A stretch of 64,000 bases of DNA from Trichomonas vaginalis G3 (GCF_026262505.1 NC_067204.1:4745797-4809796), one strand, 5' to 3'. Positions 49,693 to 59,041 are shown, counted from the stretch's first letter. Program-made: numbers and translations. The notes: generated from the letters alone by a model not told the origin.

Positions 49693-50625
49693 CTACCCTA
49701 CTTGTTTGAAGTTGTCAAAATACTCTGTTATTTTTTCTTTCAGTAGCGGTAAGTCTTCTTTGAAGGTAAGTATTGTACAACCTTTCATATCATAGTGTGT
49801 TTGAGGTAAAGTATCTTGAACTATTTGTTTCACATCTTCATTCGGTGTCATTGAAATCGGTAAGTTTTCGCGATAGAACCAATTTCTGTCAGATTTGTAA
49901 ATCTTAGCAAGGTCGTAAAAGCTTTTGTTGTTTCTTCTGACTAAATGCAACATAACCATATCTTTATCTTCTTCATTTTCCATCTCTTCAGTATAAATCA
50001 TATACTTATAGTTCTTTTCCTTACCTTTTGGTACCGAACGTGGTATTCTTTTCTGAATGCTTTTGTCTTTTGCTTCAATGACTTCATCTTTTGCATGAAG
50101 TTTCTTTTCCATCTCTTCACGTTCTTGTCTATGAATTTCGTCAAGAAGTCTGTAAATATACCAAGCATAACGAGGTGAAGCCCACATTGCAACAGCATTT
50201 ACAAGAAGTCTATGTACATAATATCCTCTTAAATTTATTGGCAAATTTTTACGATTTTCATGTGTTTTATGCAAGACCGGTTTTTTACCTCCTTGCTGTT
50301 CTTCACTGTTTTCATAGAGTTTTGGCAACTGGGGTTTTTTACCTCCTTGCTGTTCTTCACTGTTTTCAGAAAAAAGTATGTCTCGCTGTGCTTCGCTCAA
50401 AAGTTCTTGTGTGCTTTGGTTCCTAAACCAGTCTTTAGGAAGCTTAGTGTCTGGAGCAAAACATGCTGTCAAAATACTTTGCATTTGGTACATATCGTCT
50501 TTGACCGAACGAATGAGACGGAGTTGTTTGTTAAACTGTATGTATTCGTATTCTTCATTTATAGCTTCATGGACTATAACTGTTGTTGTGTTCTCTGTTG
50601 TTGACATATCTGTCTTTACATACAA
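49693..50625 (-). CDS. Polinton: KilA-N domain protein with 12-residue repeats
   Basis: The 310-codon frame contains a KilA-N-like segment around residues 130-165 (INLRGYYVHRLLVNAVAMWA followed by SPRYAWYIYRLL). Before it is a duplicated ENSEEQQGGKKP unit, and after it a coiled coil (REEMEKKLHAKDEVIEAKD) and a C-terminal domain resembling those joined to KilA-N in large DNA viruses. KilA-N binds DNA. The N-terminus MYVKTDM is nearly the same as in the next gene (MYVRTDM) and so is the DNA upstream; the true start may be ATG 50607. The frame looks whole. Confidence 0.75.
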   Translation of the reverse strand: MYVKTDMSTTENTTTVIVHEAINEEYEYIQFNKQLRLIRSVKDDMYQMQSILTACFAPDTKLPKDWFRNQSTQELLSEAQRDILFSENSEEQQGGKKPQLPKLYENSEEQQGGKKPVLHKTHENRKNLPINLRGYYVHRLLVNAVAMWASPRYAWYIYRLLDEIHRQEREEMEKKLHAKDEVIEAKDKSIQKRIPRSVPKGKEKNYKYMIYTEEMENEEDKDMVMLHLVRRNNKSFYDLAKIYKSDRNWFYRENLPISMTPNEDVKQIVQDTLPQTHYDMKGCTILTFKEDLPLLKEKITEYFDNFKQVG

Positions 50626-50673
50626 AATAAAAAAATAAATAAAAATAAAACTAACTTTATTTTTTCTATCTTG
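50605..50673 (-). promoter_or_regulatory. Conserved upstream block of the first KilA-N gene
   Basis: Read on the minus strand this block contains AAATAAAGTTAGTTTTATTT, then an A/T tract and GTATGTAAAGACAGATATG. Nearly the same block precedes the second KilA-N gene, and its core precedes the 52758 gene. Confidence 0.6.
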
Positions 50674-50697
50674 TATAAAAGACCAAAAATAAACGCT

Positions 50698-51327
50698 TTA
50701 CATGTATTTTTCAGCAATTTCGTCAAATAATTTTATAGCTTTATCTATCTCATCTACTTCGAAAGTTTCTTTACCTTTCATGGGAGCACCATACCTTTTC
50801 TCAAACTTTTCAAGTAGTTCTGTTTCTGCAGCTCTCATATCGTTAACAAACACAACCTTAACTCTATTGACTGTACTGTCATATCTTTTAGTTATATTAT
50901 ATGTTCTTCCTATCTTATATCTCTTTGTATTGAAGTCCTTCGGTTTCTGAACGATGTAAAGTAAGCCTTCACTGCAACGTTCCGTATCGAATGAACCATA
51001 AGTTATGAAGTTATATCCAACAACTGGATCTAACCATAACAAAACTATTGGTATAAGACTTTTGTCAATGAGATATGCTGTAGTTCCATGAAATCTTACC
51101 GATATCATAAGCTCAGGATTTCTTGTCAAAATTTTCTGAGCTGAAGCAATTTTAACCCAGTCGTGTGCTTGCTTTCCAGATGGTGTTAGAATGTCTGACA
51201 AAGAATATTTGTTGTATTTCTTTGAGTATCTTACGTTTAAATCACCGATTCTAACCACTTTGGTGTCATTGTCTATCTTTCTAACTGTTTCAAACTCAAT
51301 GTTTGTCATATCTGTTCTTACATACAA
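50698..51327 (-). CDS. Polinton: KilA-N plus GIY-YIG/T5orf172-type protein (Bro-like)
   Basis: The 209-codon product has an N-terminal KilA-N domain (YSLSDILTPSGKQAHDWVKI, then FHGTTAYLIDKSLIPIVLLW). Its C-terminal domain has the T5orf172/GIY-YIG pattern (GLLYIVQKPKDFNTKRYKIG, RTYNITKRYDS, AETELLEKFEKRYG, ETFEVDEIDKAIKLF). This pairing is typical of Bro/KilA-N proteins of baculoviruses, poxviruses and phages. The nuclease-type domain may bind or nick DNA. The frame looks whole. Alternative start is ATG 51309. Confidence 0.8.
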   Translation of the reverse strand: MYVRTDMTNIEFETVRKIDNDTKVVRIGDLNVRYSKKYNKYSLSDILTPSGKQAHDWVKIASAQKILTRNPELMISVRFHGTTAYLIDKSLIPIVLLWLDPVVGYNFITYGSFDTERCSEGLLYIVQKPKDFNTKRYKIGRTYNITKRYDSTVNRVKVVFVNDMRAAETELLEKFEKRYGAPMKGKETFEVDEIDKAIKLFDEIAEKYM

Positions 51328-51374
51328 AATAAAAAAATAAAAAAAAATAAAACTAACGTTATTTTTTCTATCTT
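51306..51374 (-). promoter_or_regulatory. Conserved upstream block of the second KilA-N gene
   Basis: Minus-strand AAATAACGTTAGTTTTATTT followed by an A/T tract and GTATGTAAGAACAGATATG. It is almost identical over about 65 bases to the block before the first KilA-N gene. Confidence 0.6.
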
Positions 51375-51855
51375 AAGGAAATTCATGAAATTTGGTCATT
51401 TTTTCACGAAGTGTAAAAGTTCTCTTCGTCAAAAAAATACAGTTATATCATGATTTTTGGTCATTTTTTCACGATTTTCATGTGTTTTAGGCGACCAGGG
51501 TTTTTTACCTACTCGCAAATTCTTCACGATTTTCGTACGGAATCTCGTTCCTCGGTTTTCCGAGGGTAGCAAACATATGAGGAAATTCATGAATTTTGTG
51601 CTGAATTCAGCAAAAATATATTTTAGGGTAGAAGGTTAGATCTAACCTCATTTCTAACCTCTTTTCTACCCCAGTTATTTTATAAGCGTTTTACATGGTA
51701 AACGTTATTTTTTAAATTTTGTGAAAACTCAACGGTTTGACACATGCCCTAAAAATTATTTTACTCAGAATTTTGTGCTGAATTCAATAAAAATAATGTT
51801 TAGGGTAGAAGGTTAGATCTAACCTCTTTTCTAACCTGTTTTCTACCCTCATTAT
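51375..51855. repeat. Polinton intergenic repeats with AGATCT palindromes
   Basis: Two perfect AGGTTAGATCTAACCT palindromes lie at 51633-51648 and 51811-51826, each after TTTAGGGTAGA and before CTTTTCTAACC-like sequence. The two are separated by a repeated ATTTATAAGCGTTTTACATG-type segment. Part of 51465-51530 resembles DNA inside the first KilA-N gene (ACGATTTTCATGTGTTTTA, GGTTTTTTACCT). Confidence 0.8.
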
Positions 51856-52758
51856 TTATAAGCGTTTTACATGGTAAACGTTATGAATTCGTGAGATTCT
51901 AAACAATTTCGTAGCTTCTATTTCTTCTTTTAGTACATCGAATGTTTTAACCAAGCCGAAAGTTTCTTTATACTTCTTCTTGACGTCAGATAAAAGGAAA
52001 TCTTCTGCTGTTGGATAGTTTTTGTTCAGAAATTCTAACATGTCCATTTTATCTTCTGCTTCTTTCTTTAAGTCTGCATAGTCGTTTCGCATACGTTCTA
52101 TCTCTTTGACAGAATAGTTATATTTCCTTATTGCTGCTTTACATTTAGAACATTGTGGGTTCATTTTTGCGTTATATTCTGAAACCTTACCTGCTAAAAC
52201 AACTAAGGCGTCAATGGTTTTCTTTAACTCAAACATAGCGGGTCTTATCTGTTCATTCCATACCTTACCTCTTCTATCTTTATCTCTTATCTGCCATACA
52301 CATTTTGCAGCTAACGAAACAAAGTTGTCGTAGGTCTTAAACTCCCCAGATTTATATATGTCAGAAACATTCTTATATACCATATCGCAGTCTTTGTCCA
52401 TGACTTTGTGGTTGCAATGAAATCCAAGAAACTCATAGTTTACCTTACGTATGAACTTCTTTATTTCTACTGAGTCAGTTGCTTTGACTTCAATTTCATC
52501 GAATTCAGGAATAGTAAGCTTTTGTTGTTGTATTTCAGGAAGTTTAGGTAGATGGTCAATAATATCCTGCATTTCATAAAGATATTCTTCATTTTCTTCA
52601 TCTTTCGCACTACAGTCTAAATCTCCTTGGAGAAGTTCTTGCTTTATCTTCTGGATTTCTGTTTCGAAAGTATATGAAGAAGGAATGAAGCTTTTCATTT
52701 CTACTAACATAGATGTTGGATTCATGACTAACGAGTTTGGTGCTGTTGTTGCTAACAT
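51856..52758 (-). CDS. Polinton: 300-residue protein with CxxC motif, unknown
   Basis: MLATTAPNSLVMNPTSMLVE begins a mainly helical protein with an acidic first third, a CSKC pair near residue 215 (NPQCSKCKAAIRKYNYSVKE) that could be half of a zinc site, and a coiled coil after it. It is read in the same direction as the two KilA-N genes and shares their upstream AGTTAGTTTT motif, so it may be expressed with them. It looks whole. No family is recognised. Confidence 0.6.
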   Translation of the reverse strand: MLATTAPNSLVMNPTSMLVEMKSFIPSSYTFETEIQKIKQELLQGDLDCSAKDEENEEYLYEMQDIIDHLPKLPEIQQQKLTIPEFDEIEVKATDSVEIKKFIRKVNYEFLGFHCNHKVMDKDCDMVYKNVSDIYKSGEFKTYDNFVSLAAKCVWQIRDKDRRGKVWNEQIRPAMFELKKTIDALVVLAGKVSEYNAKMNPQCSKCKAAIRKYNYSVKEIERMRNDYADLKKEAEDKMDMLEFLNKNYPTAEDFLLSDVKKKYKETFGLVKTFDVLKEEIEATKLFRISRIHNVYHVKRL

Positions 52759-52818
52759 GTTCTTACAATAAAAATAAAAAATATTTTTTTAAAAAAACTA
52801 ACTTTATTTTTTATTTCG
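52755..52818 (-). promoter_or_regulatory. Upstream block sharing the AGTTAGTTTT motif
   Basis: Minus-strand AAATAAAGTTAGTTTTTTTA, an A/T tract, then TTGTAAGAACATG. The first part matches the blocks before both KilA-N genes, the last part resembles their GTAAGAACA. Confidence 0.5.
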
Positions 52819-53419
52819 GGAAAATTCATGAAAATTCAACGGGTGAAAAAACAGGTGAGAAAACAGGTGAGATCTCACCTCTTCACCTAAATTATATTTT
52901 TATTGAATTCTGTATAAAATTCATGAGTTTTGTGTGTTTTCTACGATGGTAGAAAAAAGGGTGAAAAAACAGGTGAGAAAACAGGTGAGATCTAACCTCT
53001 TCACCTAAAAGTATTTTTTAGTGTAAAATTCATGAGTTTCGAGAGGTTAGAAAACAGGTGGAGCCAAAAGTGGCTCGACCTCAAAACAAGCATTTTGTGA
53101 AGAATATAGCAACCGCCGGAATTCCGGCGGTTGGTTTTTATACAAAATTCGAGAGTTTTTGTTCAGAAAAAATGTTAGAAAACGTGTTAGATCTCACCTC
53201 TTCACCTAAATTATATTTTTTGGTGTAAATTTCATGATTTTCGAGAGGTTAGAAAACAGGTGAGAAAACAGGTTAGAAAACAGGTGAGATCTCACCTCTT
53301 CACCTAAAAGTATTTTTTGGTGTAAAATTCATGATTTTCGAGAGTTTTTGTTCAGAAAACAGGTGAAAAAACAGGTGAAAAAACAGGTGAGATCTCACCT
53401 CTTCACCTAAAAGTATTTT
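52819..53419. repeat. AGATCT palindrome cluster, right arm, inverted relative to left arm
   Basis: AGGTGAGATCTCACCT occurs at 52865-52880, 53282-53297 and 53385-53400, and a mixed version at 52983-52998, with a weaker one near 53190. Each is preceded by GTGAAAAAACAGGTGAGAAA-like repeats and followed by CTTCACCTAAA, i.e. the opposite orientation of the left-arm units. Confidence 0.9.
53110..53133. other. Perfect 24-bp GC-rich palindrome
   Basis: The sequence centred on GGAATTCC is self-complementary over all 24 bases, with CAACCGCC on one side and GGCGGTTG on the other, followed by GTTTTTAT. A second short hairpin GAGCCA-AAAG-TGGCTC lies just before it (53061-53076). Both are far more GC-rich than the surrounding DNA. 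Confidence 0.9.
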
Positions 53420-54281
53420 TCAATACTTTTTCAGCACTTTTCCGTAGTTGTATATGAAAGACAATTCGAGATAAAAGTCATAGTACAATGGTATTATATG
53501 TTGCACACCGTTTGTTGTGAACCAAACTTGAAAGTCAGAGAAACTGTTACTAGGTGGTTCGTAGAATTTAGAAGCAAAGTCATAAAAGTCCTTACCAATA
53601 CAAAGAAAACTGTTGTTGCTTGAACTGAAACTTGCATGACACATGACATTTTGAGGGTCAAACACGTTTCTATAAACTGTCAAATCTGCTGGTGGAAGTA
53701 TAAATTTAAATGGACCATCTGGTGTAATGGTTCGTTCTGGTTTAGTAACCGAAGAAATTGTGCCCAAGAACGTTTGTCTACTCCCCAATATAAAAACTCT
53801 GTATCTCTTGGAGGGTTAACTTTCAATCTTTTGAAAATGAAACGGTTGAATTCATCTTGTCATATTCTAGTTTCAGATAGTATGTTCCATTTAGTAAAGA
53901 GTCGTATTTTTTTTGAAATTCCCAATAATATTTGTTCATTTGAGTTTGAAAGTCATTTAGAGTTTTCTCAAGACTTTCGTCTGAACGAATTGTAAAGATT
54001 TTCATTTCATCAAATTTGTCTATTAGACCATCAGAACCTTTATACTGCCCATGAAAATATACTGCGAACATAAACGCGTTAGTTCTATTTGAAAACAAAA
54101 CTCTTCTAAATCCTATTGCCTTTGCATCTGAAGGACTTTGAAGCCAACGAATTGGATAGTCAAACCTGTAAGCTCGGGATAAAATTTCTTCATCTGAAAT
54201 ATTCCTACCCGCATTTGTAAAGATATAGTCTAACGGTTTTGTATCTGCTACTTTTGTTCTTTGTTTTTCAACCTGAAGCAT
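53420..54281 (-). pseudogene. Polinton: beta-rich protein, unknown, broken
   Basis: The minus strand encodes a protein starting MLQVEKQRTKVADTKPLDYI with stretches SPSDAKAIGFRRVLFSNRTN, FYEPPSNSFSDFQVWFTTNG and IPLYYDFYLELSFIYNYGK. It is broken by about one change. A more decayed relative lies inverted at 59061-59897 with recognisable counterparts of the same stretches. The function is unknown; a virion surface or attachment protein is possible because one copy adjoins the fibre gene. Confidence 0.6.
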
Positions 54282-54309
54282 TTAATATATGTAAAAATAT
54301 ATTGTTTTA

Positions 54310-54943
54310 AAATGGTATGCCATATAGCTTCTTGAATTTGTTAAGATATAGTCTAACGTGTTTTCCATCTGTATCTCTAGTGCTTACATAAGCATAGCCT
54401 TCCTTAGTAAAATATACTTGTAATTTCCTATAGTTTACGCCGGTATAAAAGTAGAAAGAGTCTTGTTCTTCGCTATAGTAGTAAAACTCAAACGTATGCT
54501 CGCCATAGTCTGTAATTTCAATTGTTTCATCTTCTAGTTCGTCGACAAATTCGAATACAATATCTCCAAATTTGCCTTTGTTCTTATTGTTTTCAGAACA
54601 AGTGACCCAACGTAAGTTTTCAAGTCTATTGTCGTTTCTTATACGTTTATATGTCTACAAAAGGTAAATTGTTAGGATTCAGTATAAAATGAGTTGCAAT
54701 GACAACATGTTTAAGATAGTGTTTTCCACCCATCTTCATAATAGCATATCCGTCATTTCGCTCCCATTCGCTTAAAACTCTTTTTGTCTTTTTGTTTCTG
54801 ACTTCAAATGACTCACAACAGTGAATTTCATATTTCTCATCTAACAAACAAGTTTCCCAACGGTCTTCTCCAACAAACTCAGCGTACATTTCAAATAAAA
54901 TAAAAAAAAATATTTTTTTGAAAAACGTTTTTACTTCATGCAA
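54310..54943 (-). pseudogene. Polinton: HNH endonuclease (NUMOD4/HNH type), broken
   Basis: The N-terminal part from about 54889 shows the NUMOD4 pattern (WETCLLDEKYEIHCCESFEV then RNKKTKRVLSEW), and the middle shows the HNH core (YLKHVVIATHFILNPNNLPF, and LENLRWVTCSENNKNKG). Such enzymes are free-standing homing endonucleases common in phages and large DNA viruses. The copy is broken by about one change. Its presence inside a Polinton indicates a hitch-hiking nuclease or recruitment for a replication role. Confidence 0.7.
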
Positions 54944-55660
54944 TATCAGACTTATTTATGAACGGGAAGTATCCAGCATGTTGTCTGACTGCTTGAGGGT
55001 TAGGTTGGTACCATTCGAACTTGACACTTGCAATTCCTTCAATTGCATTCAAAATGTCTGAGTCGGAGTCAACCATTTGTTCTCTCTTTGTAGTCTGGAA
55101 AGCGTCAAGAAGTTTTGCGGCTGTTTGTTCATTGCCATGTGCATAGTAAATATGACCGTCCAAATCTGTCACGGTTAGTCTGAGGTTATATCCTTTTCTT
55201 ATTTCCGTCTTGTATGGCAGCAGAGTACTCCATGAAGCTCCTTTGTTCTTTCCTTCGTCAAAGTTACTGTAAAGGTTCGACCAGATGTAATTTGACTTCT
55301 AACTTCACGATACTTTTCATATGCATATCTTGTTCTTTCCATGGGAGCAGACCATCCTCCACTACCGTATATATTTTTAAAGGTGCAATTGTTCGTCATG
55401 TTTCCCAGTAGAATCTGGCAAAGCCGTCGTGTCCTTCAACTTGAGGTTCACTAACATCGAAGGATGTTCATATAAGACGTTCTTCTTCTAACCTCTCTAG
55501 TCTGTTGGATAATTGGCGCACCTGTTTCCAAGTCCATCTCGTAGCGAAGACCAGACAATTTGCTCATAGACTTTTATGGGTCTTCCCTTTCTAATATTAA
55601 AATTCTTCGAAACTCTCCAACCATATCCTTGTAACCTCTGCTTTTATTCTAGCAGACATT
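54936..55660 (-). pseudogene. Polinton: unknown gene, broken
   Basis: Several minus-strand open pieces in this stretch (for example MTDLDGHIYYAHGNEQTAAK and NIYGSGGWSAPMERTRYAYE) look like remains of one gene of about 700 bp. The composition is coding-like but no family is recognised. The gene has several breaks. Confidence 0.45.
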
Positions 55661-55715
55661 TTCTATCCATTCTATATGGGGGCATTTTTATAAAAATAAA
55701 AAAATGTTTTTTTCT

Positions 55716-56060
55716 TTACTTTACATAACCGCCTGCTACCAGAAGTCTTTGACGCCAACCCATACCAGCTAATGAAGGTTGACTTGGTTTAGTAGTTTGG
55801 AAACTAAACTTTGGTTTTGGTTTATCTTCAGTTTTTGGCTCACCTTCTTCTATCGGTTTTTCGTCACTTTTCGGTTCACCTGACCTTACCTCACTTGCAG
55901 GTATGGTTGTGTCGTCAACATCTTCATAAATATCATATGCCATTTGTTTTTGTTTTCCTTTCAACTTTTTGTGTTTGTTGTAAAGTTTAGAAATATTTCG
56001 ACTTAGTCGAATGAGATGTTCTATATATGAACTGTTGGTCAGTGAAGTAAACTTTTCCAT
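55716..56060 (-). CDS. Polinton: small Pro/Lys/Glu-rich protein, unknown
   Basis: The 114-codon frame starts MEKFTSLTNSSYIEHLIRLS and has a disordered middle (KSDEKPIEEGEPKTEDKPKP) and the C-terminus GMGWRQRLLVAGGYVK. Small proteins with a disordered linker and a short hydrophobic end are common among virion accessory proteins. No family is assigned. Confidence 0.45.
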   Translation of the reverse strand: MEKFTSLTNSSYIEHLIRLSRNISKLYNKHKKLKGKQKQMAYDIYEDVDDTTIPASEVRSGEPKSDEKPIEEGEPKTEDKPKPKFSFQTTKPSQPSLAGMGWRQRLLVAGGYVK

Positions 56061-56161
56061 CTGTTGTCTCGAAAGCTCCTTCAGACTTCAATATTTATTT
56101 GTGAGAGTCTGTTTCTTTTTTGAGATACTAGCCGTTCCATTTCTATGAAAATGACTTATAG

Positions 56162-56299
56162 TTAGGGTTTGTATTTTCCAGACCTGGCACTTCTATTATT
56201 TGAATTTTTCTCTTCATCTGTAAGTTCTTTGACGGGTTTTGACAATGGTTTGAACTTTTTGTTTGTGGTGTCAAATCTACGTTTCAATTCTTCGGTCAT
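56162..56299 (-). CDS. Polinton: 45-residue small open frame
   Basis: MTEELKRRFDTTNKKFKPLS begins a highly charged 45-residue frame preceded (minus strand) by TTTTTTACTGAGATGAA. It could be a small gene or a remnant of a longer one. Confidence 0.3.
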   Translation of the reverse strand: MTEELKRRFDTTNKKFKPLSKPVKELTDEEKNSNNRSARSGKYKP

Positions 56300-56339
56300 T
56301 TCATCTCAGTAAAAAATTTTAGTTTGGTTTGTTTTCAAC

Positions 56340-56890
56340 TGGTTGTTGTTGTTTTTTAAGTCGGTCTAAAACTTCCTGAGGTATAGAAGAAACTTGAAAA
56401 CACGTGGTGGTGTAACTGCTGGAAGTCGACAAATCCATCTGAACCCATTTGTCTCAATGCTGTATTGTTCATCATTCTCAGTAAAAAATTTACATTCCCC
56501 ACGTTTGAGGCGGTTGAGGTTGTGTTATTGTTTACCCACATGTTGAGGTATAATCCTCTGTTAAAGAATCTTTCCCTTGGTCCATATAGTGTCCTGCTTG
56601 GTTATAGTAGTCATTTGCTTTGTTATAATAGTTTCCTGCTTGTCTTCCTACATTGTCCATCCATCCTTGAACTTTTCCTCTTGTTTCAGGATTTGAAATA
56701 AGATTTGTTGCATCTCGTGCTACCTCCCAACCTTTCTGTACAGTTTGTATAATAGGTTGTGCTTTCTCTTAAGTATACCTAATGTACTCAAAATCTTCCT
56801 TCCAATTCCAAATGCACCTCTGGCTATTGTTCCCACTGGCGGTAAAAATCTAGATGCATACTGCTAATGCGCCAAATAAACCCATTTTTA
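56340..56890 (-). pseudogene. Polinton: remains of small virion-type genes
   Basis: The minus strand shows MGLFGAL at its upstream end and later KAQPIIQTVQKGWEVARDAT and QAGNYYNKANDYYNQAGHY. The MGLFG start, Gly/Ala-rich hydrophobic stretch and amphipathic helix resemble minor membrane-active virion proteins in Polinton-like elements. A second open piece (MNNTALRQMGSDGFVDFQQ) lies downstream. The region is broken in several places. Confidence 0.4.
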
Positions 56891-56892
56891 GT

Positions 56893-57860
56893 ATAGGGTA
56901 AAAATGACGAATCCAAACAAGGACCCTATGTTTCTAAGCAACAAAGAAAGCACTCATGGTAAAAATCTTTAGTTCAACACCAAATGCTTGGTTTATGGAT
57001 ATCTTGGAAAACATTCCGAGGGTATAGAGAAGATGGACCACCATACTGGCTAATATTTGTCGGTCAAAAACAAGAATACTGTGAAGCCATACCATTATGG
57101 TCCAAATATTTTAGATGTGAAAATCTGCTTTGACAATATTCGTTGACAAATACCATCCAACAAAACTGACATCTGACTATAAATCAAGATGATATTAAAA
57201 ACTATCTGCGTTCAAAAAATGTAAACCAAATTTTCATTGTCGACCAAACACTTCTGCTCTTGGTGCATTGACGGTTGTATAAAATGTTAAGAGACTTAAA
57301 CCAAACCACAAGGTGGTGAAGCAAATGAAATGTCATATGACGACAAGTATAGACACTTCTCCATGGCAAAGATGAGACAAGTTTTAAATATTTACAATAA
57401 CCGTAAACAAAAAGGTTTGGAAACCACTCCCCGAAGAAATGAAAAACAACCCTGACTTAGAGAAAGACTATATATTTAATAATTTAGTCAAAAGAGACAA
57501 ACAAGAAGAATGCCGGGCTTCAAACTTCAGAAAGGTGACAAAGTAAAAAATAGAAATACCTAAACGCGACCCATATGAAAATACTACTATGATCACGTAA
57601 TCATCAACAAGGAAACACGACGAAGGTACTCACATTCGTGTTCGTAAAAATAGAAAAAGTATACAAGAGAATATTATGAAGTTTTAGGCAAACATGGCAA
57701 AATGTACACACTGCAAGCAGAAGATAAAACTACTATTGTCAGATCGTCTGTCAAAGTTCAAGGTGGTATACTTTCAAGACAGTTCCAAACAAATATAAGA
57801 CAACTCCTGACGAATATGCTAAAGAAGTTGAAAATGACGATAAGCAATTCTATCCATGCG
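56893..57860 (+). pseudogene. Polinton: retroviral-type (rve) integrase, decayed
   Basis: Plus-strand pieces match the trichomonad Polinton integrase pattern: FVDKYHPTKLTSDYKS (the second Asp region of the DDE core), NEMSYDDKYRHFSMAKMRQV and LNIYNNRKQKGLETTPEEMK, and NNPDLEKDYIFNNLVKRDKQ near the C-terminal end of the core. The gene is broken by many changes and looks the oldest or most decayed part of the copy. Integrases of this family insert Polintons with a 6-bp target duplication. Confidence 0.75.
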
Positions 57861-59041
57861 TAAACTGTCATGTAAGGTGGCATGTAGTCTTTACTTTGTC
57901 CCGTTGTTTGCGTATACCCTGTAATGCGATGTGTATGGCTTCCATCTCCCTGAGTGTCATCCCAGTAACAATTTATAGCAAACTTAACCTCGTCTTTAAC
58001 ATCATATCCTTTACCTTTTGTCATTCCTGTCCAATCCCAATATCTATGCTTATGCCAACCTGCTTCAGCTGTAGTTAAATTTATGTAGTGACTGTGCGCA
58101 GGTAAATTTTCACCTGAAATCGTTTTACTTCCACCTGTTTCCTTTGAAGAGTTTGCACAATACAAAAACCTGTCGACTATTTGAGTCCAAGTTCCAAAAC
58201 CAAGTACTACTTCTGGTCTGGTAGAGTTCATTGACGTATAAATAGAACCTATAGGATATAATGTTTGAAGTATTTCTGTCTTTAATGTTTGAAGCTCTGT
58301 TTTGTCAGCTTTCTTATATAACATTGTTGGTAGTTCATTTACGTCAGAGATGTTATGTGTATGATATTTTTGTGGGTATGTTCCTTCTGTCCATGCGAAA
58401 ATATATTCTTTTGTTGCATCTACATATCCAGCTATCCATTTCGAGTCTGCTTTTGTATTCCTTAACTCTGTAACACCTTTCTCAAGCTCTTTCAACTGTT
58501 GTCCATCTTCCATTAAACCTCTGGTATGACTTGAAACCGTTTGTGCCAACATATCTACAGTTTCTTTGTCGGCTTTGCCATCTAACTTTTCTTGTAAGTT
58601 TGTAATATTTGCAATGGTATGTGTATGTCCAACGTCACTTTTCCTGTTTAAGGTTTCTTGTAAGTTTGTAATATTTGCAATGGTATGTATATGAGTCTTT
58701 TTAGAATATTCGTTTTCAGCTCTTGTCACTTCACTTGACATTTTATTGTCAACATACTCTTTGTCAGCTTTGTTGTCAATATCTGCTTTCAAAAGAAGTT
58801 CTTTTATAGGCTTCTCGTTTAAGGTTCCTTTTGTTGGATTTATACAGACAGTATTGTTCTTCTTGTCTTGAAACAGAAACTCATCTGTCATTGGGTTTAA
58901 TGTCAGTTTTAAGTTTCCTTCTTTCAATGACTCAGATATCTTAGAATAGTTTGAAAAGTTTGTTGTGTTCTTATTTAGAGCTTGCATAATGAGTTGTCGG
59001 TTGTGTTGTATTTCTCTCATGGAAGCAATATCTTTCGACAT
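57860..59041 (-). CDS. Polinton: phage-tail-collar/Gp10-like fibre protein
   Basis: From ATG 59041 the protein has a coiled N-terminal region and repeated HTHTIANITNLQE(T/K)L units with KAD linkers (about residues 115-165 and again YHTHNISDVNELP near 230), typical of phage tail fibre shafts. From about residue 257 it has the T4 baseplate Gp10-like/collar domain: LYPIGSIYTSMNSTRPEVVL, GFGTWTQIVDRFLYCA, GGSKTISGENLPAHSH and a YMPPYMTVYAW ending. Paired His in HSHY, HKHR and SHTH suggest metal binding in a trimeric tip. The frame continues to 57758, but the last part overlaps the integrase remains and looks noncoding. It would be a host-attachment spike. Confidence 0.8.

Noticed and set aside
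53420-56890. Possible protein-primed DNA polymerase B in the right arm of the Polinton
   Set aside because: I looked for DTDS, SLYP and KxY-type motifs on both strands and found none; the pieces belong to other small genes.
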